64,000 nt of DNA, taken from NCBI RefSeq assembly GCF_902150045.1, contig NZ_CABFVU010000001.1, positions 2,046,001 to 2,110,000 of the forward strand, in the 5' to 3' direction. Positions 26,296-34,811 of the stretch are shown in pieces. Position numbers and translations under genes: made by a program. How positions within the stretch are numbered: position 1 is the first letter of the stretch; every line of letters begins with the position of its first letter. This DNA comes from Chitinophaga polysaccharea. Lineage in GTDB: Bacteria; Bacteroidota; Bacteroidia; Chitinophagales; Chitinophagaceae. The notes beneath the pieces are model-generated. The model saw only the letters and a list, made by a program, of their open reading frames with translations. It was not told where the DNA came from and made no database searches.

Positions 26296-27180
26296 ATGCA
26301 GATAGATCCATCACAGGTGAAAACAAGTGAGCTACATGCTTACCTCCTGGGGGCAATAGCACCCCGTCCTATTTGCTTTGCCAGCACTATCGATGCCAGC
26401 GGTCAACCTAACCTGTCGCCGTTCAGCTTCTTTAATGTGTTTGGCTCAAATCCGCCAACGCTGATCTTTTCCCCTTCACGCCGTGTGCGCGACAATACGG
26501 TAAAGCATACACTGGAAAATGTATACGCCACAAAAGAAGTAGTGATCAACGTGGTTAGCTACAACATGGTGCAGCAGGCTTCTTTATCGAGTTGCGAGTA
26601 CCCGGCAGGTGTAAATGAATTTGAAAAAGCAGGATTTACCGCGCTGAAATCGGAAAAAGTACAGCCGTTCCGGGTAAAGGAAAGCCCGGTGCAAATGGAA
26701 TGTATTGTTAAACAAATCATTGAAACAGGGCAGGGTGGCGGCGCCGGCAACCTGGTGATCTGCGAACCGGTAATGCTGCATATCAATGAAAACATACTGG
26801 ATAGCCACGGCAAAATAGATCCGCATAAAATAGACCTGGTGGCCCGTATGGGAGGTGATTACTATTGCCGCGCCTCCGGCGATGCCGTTTTCGAGGTGGC
26901 TAAACCCAATACGAAACTAGGCATCGGCGTAGATGCGTTGCCGTTGGCCATCCGGAACAGCCGTATCCTTACCGGCAACAACCTGGGGCAACTGGGCAAT
27001 GTTCATGAAGTGCCTTTTGTAGATGCCACCTTCCATGATGATCATCTCAAAAACATTATCCAGTACTACAGTGTAACACCGGATGAAATGGAAAAGGAAC
27101 TGCATTATTATGCAAAGAAATTACTGGATGAGGGGAACGTAGCGGCAGCATGGCAAATATTGCTGGCAGGCAGCTATTAG
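26296..27180 (+). CDS. Flavin reductase-like (FMN-binding split barrel) protein
   Basis: A 294-residue protein with an N-terminal flavin reductase-like FMN-binding domain (about 15-205). It shows LGAIAPRPICFASTID, SPFSFFNVFGSNPPTLIFSPSRR, VINVVSY and LVICEPVMLHINE, the pattern of the flavoprotein family often found beside FAH genes. The C-terminal 80 residues are an extra helical part. It probably supplies reduced flavin or acts as a flavin oxidoreductase; the partner is unknown. It lies 2 nt after the FAH-family gene, which suggests one pathway. Confidence 0.9.
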   Translation: MQIDPSQVKTSELHAYLLGAIAPRPICFASTIDASGQPNLSPFSFFNVFGSNPPTLIFSPSRRVRDNTVKHTLENVYATKEVVINVVSYNMVQQASLSSCEYPAGVNEFEKAGFTALKSEKVQPFRVKESPVQMECIVKQIIETGQGGGAGNLVICEPVMLHINENILDSHGKIDPHKIDLVARMGGDYYCRASGDAVFEVAKPNTKLGIGVDALPLAIRNSRILTGNNLGQLGNVHEVPFVDATFHDDHLKNIIQYYSVTPDEMEKELHYYAKKLLDEGNVAAAWQILLAGSY

Positions 27181-27190
27181 CGTTATAAAT

Positions 27191-27240
27191 CATAAAAAGA
27201 AAGGGTCGGAGATCATGATCTCCGACCCTTTCTTTTTATG
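27191..27240. terminator. Perfect 50-nt palindromic bidirectional terminator
   Basis: Both halves (27191-27215 and 27216-27240) are exact reverse complements, giving a 25-bp arm with a GC-rich centre and A/T runs at both ends. It lies between two convergent genes and can end transcripts from either side. Confidence 0.93.
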
Positions 27241-27249
27241 CTGTTGATA

Positions 27250-28008
27250 TTATTTGGCGCCGAAAACTTTCTTCAGCAGGTCTGTTGTTCTTGCAGCAGG
27301 ATTGGCACGGATGGCCAGCTCCTCTTTTGCTATCTGGTCAAATAAAGCATTTACCGCCATAGTGGTTACGTAATCCTGCAGGTCGGGATTTACTTTATTG
27401 AAGGTAGTAGGCAGCTTGTTGTAGTTATTTACGATATCTGCATAATAACGGGTGGCGCTGGTGCTGTCCAACGTTTTCTTGATCACCGGCCGGAACGCGG
27501 TTTTCAGGGAATCTGTTGTTTTGCTTTTAAAGAAATCAGTGGCAGATGTATTGCCGCCTTTTACCAGGTTTAGCGCATCGGTGAGGGTCATTTGTTTGAT
27601 AGCGCCTACAAAAATAGGGGCTGCATAACCAACGGCCTTCTCAGCAGAACGGTTAATTTGCAGGATGGCCTTATCTACCTGGCTACCCAAGCCGATGGCC
27701 CGCAGGGTATTACCGATTTTCACCGCATCTTCCGGCAGCAACAGTTTGTATATGTCGCTTCCAAAAAAACCATCCTTTTTATTAAGCTTTGCAATACCGG
27801 CAGCCACGCCTTTTGAGAGCGCCTCTTTGATGGCAGAACCGGCATCAGATTCTGTTAAACCCGCAATAGAAGTACCACTGCCGGTACCTGTACTGCTACT
27901 TTTGTTGGTAGCGGTTTCCAGTTGTTTACCCAGTTTCTTCAGCAGCTGGGCCTGAGTTGCCTGCAGGCTGAATAAGCCCAGCAGTACCAATAATGAACGT
28001 TTAAACAT
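27250..28008 (-). CDS. DUF4197 secreted protein
   Basis: A 252-residue protein with a signal peptide ending ATQAQ (about residue 21), a Ser/Thr/Gly linker and the helical DUF4197 domain. The domain shows IKEALSKGVAAGIAKLNKKDGFFG, KLLLPEDA, NRSAEKAVGYAAPIFVGAIKQMT and the acidic-basic middle GNTSATDFFKSKT. The family is periplasmic and of unknown function. I start at ATG 28008 because it leads directly into the signal peptide. It lies downstream of the universal stress gene (39 nt) and may share its transcript. Confidence 0.9.
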   Translation of the reverse strand: MFKRSLLVLLGLFSLQATQAQLLKKLGKQLETATNKSSSTGTGSGTSIAGLTESDAGSAIKEALSKGVAAGIAKLNKKDGFFGSDIYKLLLPEDAVKIGNTLRAIGLGSQVDKAILQINRSAEKAVGYAAPIFVGAIKQMTLTDALNLVKGGNTSATDFFKSKTTDSLKTAFRPVIKKTLDSTSATRYYADIVNNYNKLPTTFNKVNPDLQDYVTTMAVNALFDQIAKEELAIRANPAARTTDLLKKVFGAK

Positions 28009-28047
28009 AGTGTTATTATAAATATTAATATCTTTCAAAAGTATAAA

Positions 28048-28881
28048 TTATTCGTGTAAAGTCAACAGTGGTATATGTGTTTGATACGCCAGTTTGGAAG
28101 TACGGCTGCGTTTAAAAATACCTTCAAATAGCCCATGCTTTTTAGGAATGGTGAGAATCAGGTCGGCTTTGTTTTCTTCGGCAAATTCTGCAATACCAGC
28201 TACCACATTGGGATTATCAATGAAATGATATTCCGGGTGGAAATCTTCCAGCAGCGTATCCAGCATTAATGTTTCAAAAGGCGTATCGGTACTGAAATGA
28301 CGGCTTTCGTGGTCTATATTGATCACATGCAGTTCCGCATTAAAAATATGTAGTAATTTTTTCAATGGTTCTACCGGTGTGGTATCTGCCACCTTCCGCA
28401 GGTCTGCCGCAAAAACTATCTTTTCTATGTGTTTATACTTTGCGGATCCTGGTACTATCAGCACCGGGTAGCTGGTATTCTTCACTACATCGATCGTATT
28501 GGAGCCCACCAGCACTTCCTCCAGTTTACTGCCACCGGTGATGCCCATCACAATCAGGTCTACCCCTTCATTTTTACATACATCTTCAATAGTTGCCGCC
28601 AGCAGGGTATTGTCTGCCCGCATAAGCAGCGTGGTTCCTTCCCCGGCCAGGGGCGCCAGTTCCCTTTTCATTTTCTCCAAACCTTCCAGGCTGGCAGCTC
28701 TCAGATCTTCCGGGTTTACCATCGGGATCATAGTGGGTACATCCGGGATAGGTACGATCAGCTCATATGCGTGGTACAATACAATGCGGGTGGCGCCTAA
28801 ACTGTTTCCCAGCGCAATAGCGTAGGTAGCGGCATTATAAGCGGTATCAGAAAAATCAGTGGGTACTAATATTGTTTTCAT
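28048..28881 (-). CDS. Universal stress protein, two tandem Usp domains
   Basis: A 277-residue cytosolic protein made of two UspA-like alpha/beta domains (about 1-148 and 149-277). The first has ILVPTDFSDTAYNAATYAIALG and the nucleotide-binding GVDLIVMGITG followed by GSNTIDVVKNTSYPVLIVPG. The second is more worn (IVFAADLRK, ADLILTIPKKHGLFEGIF) and lacks the full glycine motif, so only the first probably binds ATP. Such tandem proteins help in stress survival, with no precise role known. Start ATG 28881 (MKTILVPTDF) is preferred over 28911. Confidence 0.92.
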   Translation of the reverse strand: MKTILVPTDFSDTAYNAATYAIALGNSLGATRIVLYHAYELIVPIPDVPTMIPMVNPEDLRAASLEGLEKMKRELAPLAGEGTTLLMRADNTLLAATIEDVCKNEGVDLIVMGITGGSKLEEVLVGSNTIDVVKNTSYPVLIVPGSAKYKHIEKIVFAADLRKVADTTPVEPLKKLLHIFNAELHVINIDHESRHFSTDTPFETLMLDTLLEDFHPEYHFIDNPNVVAGIAEFAEENKADLILTIPKKHGLFEGIFKRSRTSKLAYQTHIPLLTLHE

Positions 28882-28990
28882 ATGGGCTAATTTTAAGATA
28901 CTAATAAGCACTACTTAAAGTTAACGATGTGCATTGGTATATGAACGCTTAATGAAAATTTAATGCCACATTTACCCTGTATAAAGCAAA

Positions 28991-29018
28991 AAGGCGAATG
29001 ACCGTAGCCATTCGCCTT
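28991..29018 (-). terminator. Terminator of lysS
   Basis: Ten-bp stem AAGGCGAATG/CATTCGCCTT (8-nt loop) with a T-rich tail on the minus strand, 23 nt after the lysS stop. Confidence 0.9.
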
Positions 29019-29040
29019 CTTTTATTTTATAAAGATGATC

Positions 29041-30555
29041 CTATTTCTGTTGTTCCGGCTTCATCTGCGGGAAGAAGAGCACATCCTGGATAGATGGCTG
29101 GTTGGTCATCAGCATGGTTAAACGATCAATACCTATACCGATACCTGAAGTAGGCGGCATGCCATATTCCAGGGCGCGCAGGAAGTCGTAGTCAATATAC
29201 ATGGCTTCATCATCGCCACGCTCCATCAGCTTCACCTGTTCTTCAAAGCGCTCACGCTGATCAATAGGATCATTCAGCTCACTATAGGCATTGGCAATTT
29301 CCTTACCGTTTACCATCAGCTCAAAACGTTCTACCAGGCCTGCTTTGCTGCGGTGCTTTTTGGTGAGAGGGCTCATTTCCACCGGGTAATCGGTAATAAA
29401 GGTTGGCTGGATATAGTTGCCTTCGCATTTTTCACCAAAAATTTCATCTATCAGTTTGGCTTTGCCGAACTTAGCGTCTACATGGATGCCCAGCTGTTTA
29501 CACACATCACGCAGCTGTGCCTCATCCATAGCGGCAATATCAAAACCGGTATGCTCCTGTATGGCTTCATACATGGATACCCGGCGGAACGGCGCTTTAA
29601 AATCGATGGTTTTATCGCCTACCTGTACAAGGGTGGTACCGTGTAAGGTAATGGCAATTTTTTCCAGCAGCGACTCTGTGGTGCGCATCATCCATTCGTA
29701 ATCCTTATAGGCCGCATACATTTCCATTACGGTAAATTCCGGGTTATGCGTACGGTCCATTCCCTCGTTGCGGAAATCCTTTGCAAACTCATATACTCCT
29801 TCAAAACCGCCCACGATGAGGCGCTTCAGGTACAATTCATTGGCTATACGAAGATAAAGAGGCATATCCAGCGCATTGTGATGCGTGATAAACGGACGGG
29901 CAGTAGCGCCGCCGGGAATCGGCTGCAGGATAGGCGTTTCCACTTCCAGGTACCCCAGGTTGTTGTAGAAGTCGCGGATCGTTTGCATGATCCGGGTGCG
30001 TTTAATAAACACTTCTTTTACTTCCGGGTTAATTACCAGGTCGGCATAACGCTGGCGGTATTTGAATTCCGGATCTGTTACCTCGTCAAATACTTCTCCT
30101 TCTTTGGCTTTTACCACCGGCAGGGGGCGCAGTGATTTGGACAGGATGGTGATTTCCTTTGCATGAATGGAAGTTTCACCCGTTTTGGTGATAAAAGCAT
30201 AGCCTTTAACCCCTATAAAGTCGCTGATATCCAGCAGTTTCTTGAATACGGTGTCGTACATCGATTTATCTTCTCCCGGGCAGATATCGTCCCTGCGAAT
30301 ATATACCTGGATGCGGCCCACGCTGTCCTGGATAGCGGCAAATGCCGCCTTACCCATGTCGCGAACGCTCATGATACGGCCTGCCAGGCATACTTCCTGG
30401 AATTTCTCTTTTGTTTCTTCCGAATAATTGGCTTTTATGTTCACGGAAGTATCATTAACCGGGTATTCAGCTGCAGGGTAGGGGTCTATACCTAAGTTAT
30501 GCAGTTCCTGTAATTTTTCCCGGCGTATAATCTCTTGCTCAGATAATTGTGTCAT
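29041..30555 (-). CDS. lysS: Lysyl-tRNA synthetase, class II
   Basis: Charges tRNA-Lys in the cytosol. The 504-residue protein has the N-terminal OB-fold anticodon domain (about 55-165) and the class II catalytic core. Visible motifs are motif 1 ([20 protein letters not shown]), motif 2 ([30 protein letters not shown]) and motif 3 ([15 protein letters not shown]). ATG 30555 (MTQLSEQE) is preferred over the upstream 30573. Its promoter -7 box (30584-30591) lies exactly at the end of candidate small RNA B, whose terminator therefore insulates lysS from upstream transcription. Confidence 0.97.
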   Translation of the reverse strand: MTQLSEQEIIRREKLQELHNLGIDPYPAAEYPVNDTSVNIKANYSEETKEKFQEVCLAGRIMSVRDMGKAAFAAIQDSVGRIQVYIRRDDICPGEDKSMYDTVFKKLLDISDFIGVKGYAFITKTGETSIHAKEITILSKSLRPLPVVKAKEGEVFDEVTDPEFKYRQRYADLVINPEVKEVFIKRTRIMQTIRDFYNNLGYLEVETPILQPIPGGATARPFITHHNALDMPLYLRIANELYLKRLIVGGFEGVYEFAKDFRNEGMDRTHNPEFTVMEMYAAYKDYEWMMRTTESLLEKIAITLHGTTLVQVGDKTIDFKAPFRRVSMYEAIQEHTGFDIAAMDEAQLRDVCKQLGIHVDAKFGKAKLIDEIFGEKCEGNYIQPTFITDYPVEMSPLTKKHRSKAGLVERFELMVNGKEIANAYSELNDPIDQRERFEEQVKLMERGDDEAMYIDYDFLRALEYGMPPTSGIGIGIDRLTMLMTNQPSIQDVLFFPQMKPEQQK

Positions 30556-30583
30556 GTAGTAATTTAATTGCACTAATGGAGTG

Positions 30584-30591
30584 CAAAAATA
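30584..30591 (-). promoter_or_regulatory. -7 box TATTTTTG of lysS
   Basis: Exact TAnnTTTG on the minus strand, 28 nt before the lysS ATG. It directly adjoins the T tail of the hairpin of candidate RNA B. Confidence 0.65.
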
Positions 30592-30593
30592 GT

Positions 30594-30649
30594 AAAAAGG
30601 GCTGTAAGACTACAGCCCTCTTATTTTTTGACCATATCCTATGAAAACC
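30594..30649 (-). ncRNA. Candidate small RNA, family copy B
   Basis: Predicted RNA of about 56 nt. It carries the conserved core (GGTTTTCATAGGATATGG, one T shorter) and a perfect 8-bp terminator hairpin GGGCTGTA-GTCT-TACAGCCC followed by five T. The -7 box TATCTTTA is at 30654-30661, 4 nt before the core. The upstream inverted repeat of the other copies is not recognisable here. It sits 38 nt before the lysS start on the same strand, so a lysS leader attenuator is an alternative, but lysS has its own promoter in between. Confidence 0.6.
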
Positions 30650-30845
30650 ATATTAAAGATAACCGCTTCCACTGCTATTTACAGCCCCAAACTAACCGTT
30701 GCCCGGAAATCTTTCATATCTGGCAGTATTTGACCTGTTGCCGGTTTGCGGGCGTTACCCGTTTGTGTAAATTGTAACCGCTATTTTTTAGTTATGCTTA
30801 TTTTCGTCCGCTAACTACAACAAAACAACCACCTGATATCTACAA

Positions 30846-32999
30846 ATGATGAGAAGCGAACAATGGTTAAAACCAACCACTATCTGCAGTGCAGGCTTAT
30901 TGCTGCTCACTGCTCCCTGTATAAAAGCCCAGCAAAAGCAGGATCTTACTTTTGAACAGGCTTTTAAAGGCCAGGCTACCAATATTACCCAGCCATTACC
31001 GGCTATCCGTGATTGGGCAGACGGGGAACACTACCTCGAAATGCGCCCTGATGCGGCAACCAGCCGCATGCAGGCATGGTCAGTAGATGCCCGTACCGGC
31101 AAAGCAACGGTTTATACAGCACCTGTAGATGGCCCCAGTGTGGAGATACGTGAGAAAGATGTTTTTTATAAAGCAGCAGATGGCAATACTACCCGTTTAA
31201 CAAACGATGCCGCAGAAGAAAAAAATCCGACGCTTTCACCCGACGGAAAATATGTGGCTTTTACCCGGAACAATGACCTTTACAGCGTGGAAGTAGCCAC
31301 CAAAAAAGAAACCCGCTATACGACCGATGGCTCTGATGTAGTTTATAACGGATGGGCATCGTGGGTATATTACGAAGAGATCCTCGGCAGGCCCACACAT
31401 TACCGGGCTTTCTGGTGGAGCCCCGACAGCCGGCAGATCGCTTATATGCACTTTAACGATTCCAAAGTACCCGTATTCCCTATTTACAGCGAGAAAGGAC
31501 AGCACGGCTATCTGGAAAACACCCGTTACCCTAAAGCCGGGGATCCCAACCCCACCGTGAAAGTAGGCGTGGTACCGGTTACCGGCGGCCCTACCATTTG
31601 GGCCGACTTCAACGAAAATGACGATCAGTACTTCGGTATGCCTTTCTGGACAGAAGATAGCCGCCAACTGTGGATGCAATGGATGAACCGCGGACAGGAT
31701 AACCTGAAAATATATAGCATCAACCCGCAAAGCGGCGCCAAAAAGGAGATCTATGACGAAAAACAGAAAACATGGATCGATTGGTTTGACGCCGTTCCCT
31801 TCCTGAAAAATAACCAGGGCTTTTTGTTGCAAAGCGATAAAACCGGCTGGTCGCATCTTTATCTCCATAACATGGATGGCTCCCTTAAGAAGCAACTTAC
31901 CTCCGGTAACTGGACAGTGAAAGAAGTATTACAGATAGACGAAAAAAATCAACTGGTATATTTCACTGCCCGCAAAGAGGCCTCTACTCGCTTCGACCTG
32001 TATAAAGTGAGCATGAAAACAGGCGCATTAACCCGCCTGACCAATGGCAACTATAATAATGTGATCAAACTGGCGCCCGGAGGCAAATACTTTATTACCA
32101 CCTATTCCAACCTGCAAACACCCTCAAAAATGGCTCTGCTGGATAATAACGGTAAACTGATAAGGGAGCTGGGCAACAGCAAAGGGGCCAGGTTTGATGA
32201 TTTCAATCTTGCGAAAACATCATTGCAAACCTATAAAACCCGCGATGGGCTGGTACTGCCACTTACCATTACTATGCCCCTGCATATGGAACCTGGTAAA
32301 AAATACCCTGTCCTGATCAGCATTTATGGCGGCCCCAACGCAGGTACGGTATACGATACCTGGAAATACGGCAATGTACAACAGTGGTGGGCTCAGGAAG
32401 GAGTGATCCAGGTAGCCATAGACAACCGCAGCAGCGGCCAGCTGGGCAAAATGGGTATGAACTATATTCACCGCCAGCTGGGTAAGTATGAAATCGAAGA
32501 TTATATGGACGCTGCAAAATGGCTCCGTTCACAACCATGGGCTGATAGCAATAAAATATGTATAACGGGTGGCAGCTTTGGCGGCTATATGACCTGTATG
32601 GCCCTCACCTATGGCGCGGATGTGTTTAACTATGGTATGGCCAATTACGCGGTAACCGACTGGCAACTATACGACAGCCACTACACCGAACGCTATATGG
32701 ACACCCCGGCAGAGAACCCTGAAGGCTATAAAGCCACCTCTGTGTTAACTTACGCTGACCGATACAAAGGGCTGATCCGTATTGTGCACGGCACTATGGA
32801 CGATAATGTGCATATGCAGAACTGTATCCAGCTGATCGACAAACTTGAGAATCTGAATAAGCATTTCGAATTTATGCTGTATCCCGGCGAACGCCACGGA
32901 TGGGGAGGCTTAAAAAGTGTGCATTCTTCCGGTGAATCTTACCGCTTTATCTATAATAACCTGCTGGATAAACCTTTTCCTGAGCAGTTCAATAAATAA
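30846..32999 (+). CDS. S9 family prolyl oligopeptidase (dipeptidyl peptidase IV-like)
   Basis: A 717-residue secreted serine peptidase that removes N-terminal dipeptides, often after proline. A signal peptide (about 1-28) is followed by the eight-bladed beta-propeller (about 60-460), with the DPP-IV-typical YNGWASWVYYEEILGR segment whose Glu pair fixes the substrate amino group. The alpha/beta-hydrolase domain then carries Ser577 (GGSFGGYMT), Asp652/653 (HGTMDDNVHMQ) and His684 (GERHGWGG). Length and motifs are complete. It is monocistronic with a large terminator downstream, and probably periplasmic. Confidence 0.96.
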   Translation: MMRSEQWLKPTTICSAGLLLLTAPCIKAQQKQDLTFEQAFKGQATNITQPLPAIRDWADGEHYLEMRPDAATSRMQAWSVDARTGKATVYTAPVDGPSVEIREKDVFYKAADGNTTRLTNDAAEEKNPTLSPDGKYVAFTRNNDLYSVEVATKKETRYTTDGSDVVYNGWASWVYYEEILGRPTHYRAFWWSPDSRQIAYMHFNDSKVPVFPIYSEKGQHGYLENTRYPKAGDPNPTVKVGVVPVTGGPTIWADFNENDDQYFGMPFWTEDSRQLWMQWMNRGQDNLKIYSINPQSGAKKEIYDEKQKTWIDWFDAVPFLKNNQGFLLQSDKTGWSHLYLHNMDGSLKKQLTSGNWTVKEVLQIDEKNQLVYFTARKEASTRFDLYKVSMKTGALTRLTNGNYNNVIKLAPGGKYFITTYSNLQTPSKMALLDNNGKLIRELGNSKGARFDDFNLAKTSLQTYKTRDGLVLPLTITMPLHMEPGKKYPVLISIYGGPNAGTVYDTWKYGNVQQWWAQEGVIQVAIDNRSSGQLGKMGMNYIHRQLGKYEIEDYMDAAKWLRSQPWADSNKICITGGSFGGYMTCMALTYGADVFNYGMANYAVTDWQLYDSHYTERYMDTPAENPEGYKATSVLTYADRYKGLIRIVHGTMDDNVHMQNCIQLIDKLENLNKHFEFMLYPGERHGWGGLKSVHSSGESYRFIYNNLLDKPFPEQFNK

Positions 33000-33019
33000 C
33001 TAATTCTAAATCAATAAGC

Positions 33020-33077
33020 TACGGCCTGGCATACAGATAAATACACCTGCATCTGTTTGTCAGGCCGTAATATTTTT
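33020..33077 (+). terminator. Terminator of the DPP-IV-like gene
   Basis: Outer 9-bp stem TACGGCCTG/CAGGCCGTA (33020-33028 with 33061-33069) with an inner ACAGAT/ATCTGT stem, then TATTTTT. It starts 21 nt after the stop. Confidence 0.85.
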
Positions 33078-33135
33078 ATGTGTTATGGGAAGTACCGGGG
33101 TTGAAAGGAGGCAGAGGGAAAAATAGAACTTCAGA

Positions 33136-33199
33136 AAAAGAAACAGGGCTGCAAGACTACAGCCCCGAAAAATTTTAACCATATCTTTATTGAAAAACC
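33136..33199 (-). ncRNA. Candidate small RNA, family copy C
   Basis: Predicted RNA of about 64 nt. The core is GGTTTTTCAATAAAGATATGG (with a short change in the middle) and then TTAAAATT. The hairpin GGGCTGTA-GTCT-TGCAGCCC pairs fully only when read as minus-strand RNA, where the one changed position becomes a G-U pair; on the plus strand it would be a C-A mismatch. The T tail is weaker (TGTTTCTTTTT). The -7 box CACCTTTG (33205-33212) is poorer than in the other copies. The upstream inverted repeat is at 33246-33270. Confidence 0.55.
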
Positions 33200-33245
33200 T
33201 ATACCAAAGGTGGTCGATTTTTATCACACTGCGATGCGCATTCTA

Positions 33246-33270
33246 GTGAATGATATAATTTTTCCGGTAA
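33246..33270 (-). promoter_or_regulatory. Shared upstream inverted repeat of candidate RNA C
   Basis: Twenty-five-nt element beginning GTGAATGATATAA and ending CCGGTAA, a degraded form of the copies at 19495 and 33531. It lies 33 nt upstream of the -7 box. Confidence 0.45.
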
Positions 33271-33423
33271 ACGTATGAAAAGTGAAGGTGAACGTATAAA
33301 GGCAAAAAACACTTCATGATAAGCTCCAATGTGAGGTTTAGCCCGCAAATAATTGATTGTCAACCTTAATAGGTGTTTAAACAGTTATTTTGTCCATTTT
33401 GAGGTTTTTCCGGGAGAAAACAT

Positions 33424-33485
33424 AAAAAAAGGGCTGGTAAGAATACCGCCCTTGTAATAATTTTAACCATATCCTATGAAAAACC
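33424..33485 (-). ncRNA. Candidate small RNA, family copy D
   Basis: Predicted RNA of about 62 nt and the best-formed copy. Core GGTTTTTCATAGGATATGG, then TTAAAATT, then hairpin GGGCGGTA-TTCT-TACC(A)GCCC with one bulged A, followed by seven T (33424-33430). The -7 box TATCTTTG (33491-33498) is exact and 5 nt from the core. The upstream inverted repeat is at 33531-33555. Copy C lies 225 nt downstream on the same strand, so C and D look like a tandem duplication. Confidence 0.65.
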
Positions 33486-33530
33486 TGGAACAAAGATATA
33501 CTGCCGGTTTTTAGTATAGATTTCATTTCC

Positions 33531-33555
33531 GTGAACGATGTATTATTGTTCGTAA
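33531..33555 (-). promoter_or_regulatory. Shared upstream inverted repeat of candidate RNA D
   Basis: GTGAAC-N11-GTTCGTAA, matching copy A in both arms, length and distance (32 nt) from the -7 box. Confidence 0.58.
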
Positions 33556-33685
33556 ACTGATGATAATGGATAATAACTTATTATATTATTTTAATAATAA
33601 CATTATTAGCAATCATAATTATATATATTAAATATCTATTAACAACTGATATTCAATGTAAATACTAGTTTTACAGGCTATTTTA

Positions 33686-34024
33686 TTACGCTATGCGCTG
33701 CCCGTTTGCCACTTTCATGCCCGGCTCAAGTAGCACAACTTCCTTTTTATCGCCCACAGCACCCAGCACCAGGCATTCTGATATAAAGTTGGCTATTTGC
33801 TTTGGGGGGAAGTTCACAACCGCCACAACCTGCTTTCCAATAAGATCCTCTTTCCGGTAAAGATGGGTGATCTGGGCAGATGATTTCCTGATACCGGTTT
33901 CCGGACCGAAATCAATAATTAACTGGTAAGAAGGATTACGGGCTTTGGGAAAGTCGTTTGCTTCCAGGATAGTGCCCACTCTCATTTCTACTTTTTCAAA
34001 ATCGGGCCAGCTGATAGTTTCCAT
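33686..34024 (-). CDS. CsaA/YgjH-like tRNA-binding domain protein
   Basis: A 112-residue protein consisting of a single tRNA-binding OB-fold (as in EMAPII, Trbp111 and CsaA). It shows the family features FEKVEMRVGTILEANDFPKARNPSYQLIIDFG at the start and the later QVVAVVNFPPKQIANFISECLVLG. Members form dimers and bind tRNA; CsaA has also been described as a chaperone. The length is typical of the stand-alone form. It is monocistronic, with an A+T-rich region downstream. Confidence 0.92.
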   Translation of the reverse strand: METISWPDFEKVEMRVGTILEANDFPKARNPSYQLIIDFGPETGIRKSSAQITHLYRKEDLIGKQVVAVVNFPPKQIANFISECLVLGAVGDKKEVVLLEPGMKVANGQRIA

Positions 34025-34187
34025 GTGCTAATTTTTTGCCTAATATAGCCATCCCCGTTATAGTGAACAAGCTTTCCCGGCCTCTCCTTAAATGTTATAA
34101 GCGGTAACAAACAATGGCCGGAATACGGCAAACTGGCATAATTATTGACTTTTAAGGCCAAATTTTAGGTTAAAAAATAGGTTAAAG

Positions 34188-34223
34188 CGAAAGAACCCCA
34201 CCTGCAGAGGTGGGGTTCTTTCG
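34188..34223. terminator. Hairpin downstream of the lptC-like gene
   Basis: Perfect 16-bp stem (34188-34203 with 34208-34223, loop GCAG). Runs of A and T lie within the arms rather than in a long tail. It is 20 nt after the lptC-like stop. Confidence 0.75.
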
Positions 34224-34242
34224 TATAGTTATTTATGTAATA

Positions 34243-34794
34243 TCAGTTGAGCGTGGCGGTACTATCCTGCACAGTAATAGGCCCGCTTACCTTTAATATC
34301 TTCTTCTCGCTGAAATCCTGGTTGGCTTCCAGACCCCATCCGTGCAGCGAATCAGTAGGCGTTTTAATAAACACTTCTTTTGTAGAATAAAAGATCTTTC
34401 TTTTCGGATCCCAGTTCAATTCTTTTGTATCCAGGCGTTCTCCTTTCTTGTTGATCACAATCACGCTGTCTGAAAGAAACACATCTCCATCATCTTCCAT
34501 AAATTTCCCTTTCTTGGCCGATAAGGTGCTTTCCAGTCCAAGGGAATCATTATACATAAACACTTTCAGCCCGTTATTAAAAGCCACGTAAGTGGGCTTA
34601 TCCAGGCCGCGTTCCATTGTAGGTCCTGTTAATTTTGCATTCACCTTTCCCCCCTGGCTGAATATGATCACAATATCCTGTCCGTTTTCCGTGGCTGCCT
34701 TTTTTGAGTCCAGCTCCATTACAGCATCGATGTCATTCTCACAGCTGCTAACGGCAAGGGCCATTATAAAAAATAAGATGGTTCTTTTAATCAT
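34243..34794 (-). CDS. lptC: LPS export protein LptC-like lipoprotein
   Basis: A 183-residue protein of the LptC/OstA-like fold that hands lipopolysaccharide from the LptBFG transporter to LptA in the periplasm. Instead of the membrane helix of enteric LptC it has a lipobox (V-S-S-C, Cys18), as is usual in Bacteroidota. The beta-jellyroll pattern is visible in MYNDSLGLESTLSAKKGKFMEDDGDVFLSDSVIVINKKGERLDTKELNWDPKRKIFYSTKEVFI. It is preceded by an exact -7 box 18 nt upstream, so its leader is very short. The upstream neighbour is an outer-membrane barrel. Confidence 0.88.
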   Translation of the reverse strand: MIKRTILFFIMALAVSSCENDIDAVMELDSKKAATENGQDIVIIFSQGGKVNAKLTGPTMERGLDKPTYVAFNNGLKVFMYNDSLGLESTLSAKKGKFMEDDGDVFLSDSVIVINKKGERLDTKELNWDPKRKIFYSTKEVFIKTPTDSLHGWGLEANQDFSEKKILKVSGPITVQDSTATLN

Positions 34795-34811
34795 TTGAAT
34801 GGATAATGCTT

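Larger units (their letters stand above)
33078..33685. other. Gene-free region holding two tandem small-RNA units
   Basis: The 686-nt gap between the DPP-IV-like gene and the tRNA-binding protein gene has no plausible protein gene. It holds candidate RNAs C and D with their promoters and upstream inverted repeats. A very A+T-rich stretch follows (about 33560-33670, including TTATTATATTATTTTAATAA-type runs) in which I see nothing more specific. Confidence 0.6.

Noticed and set aside
19390..33555. CRISPR array or mobile repeat made from the four related elements
   Set aside because: The copies are far apart or in a loose pair, have no spacer pattern, no target duplications and no cas or transposase genes; each looks like a transcription unit.
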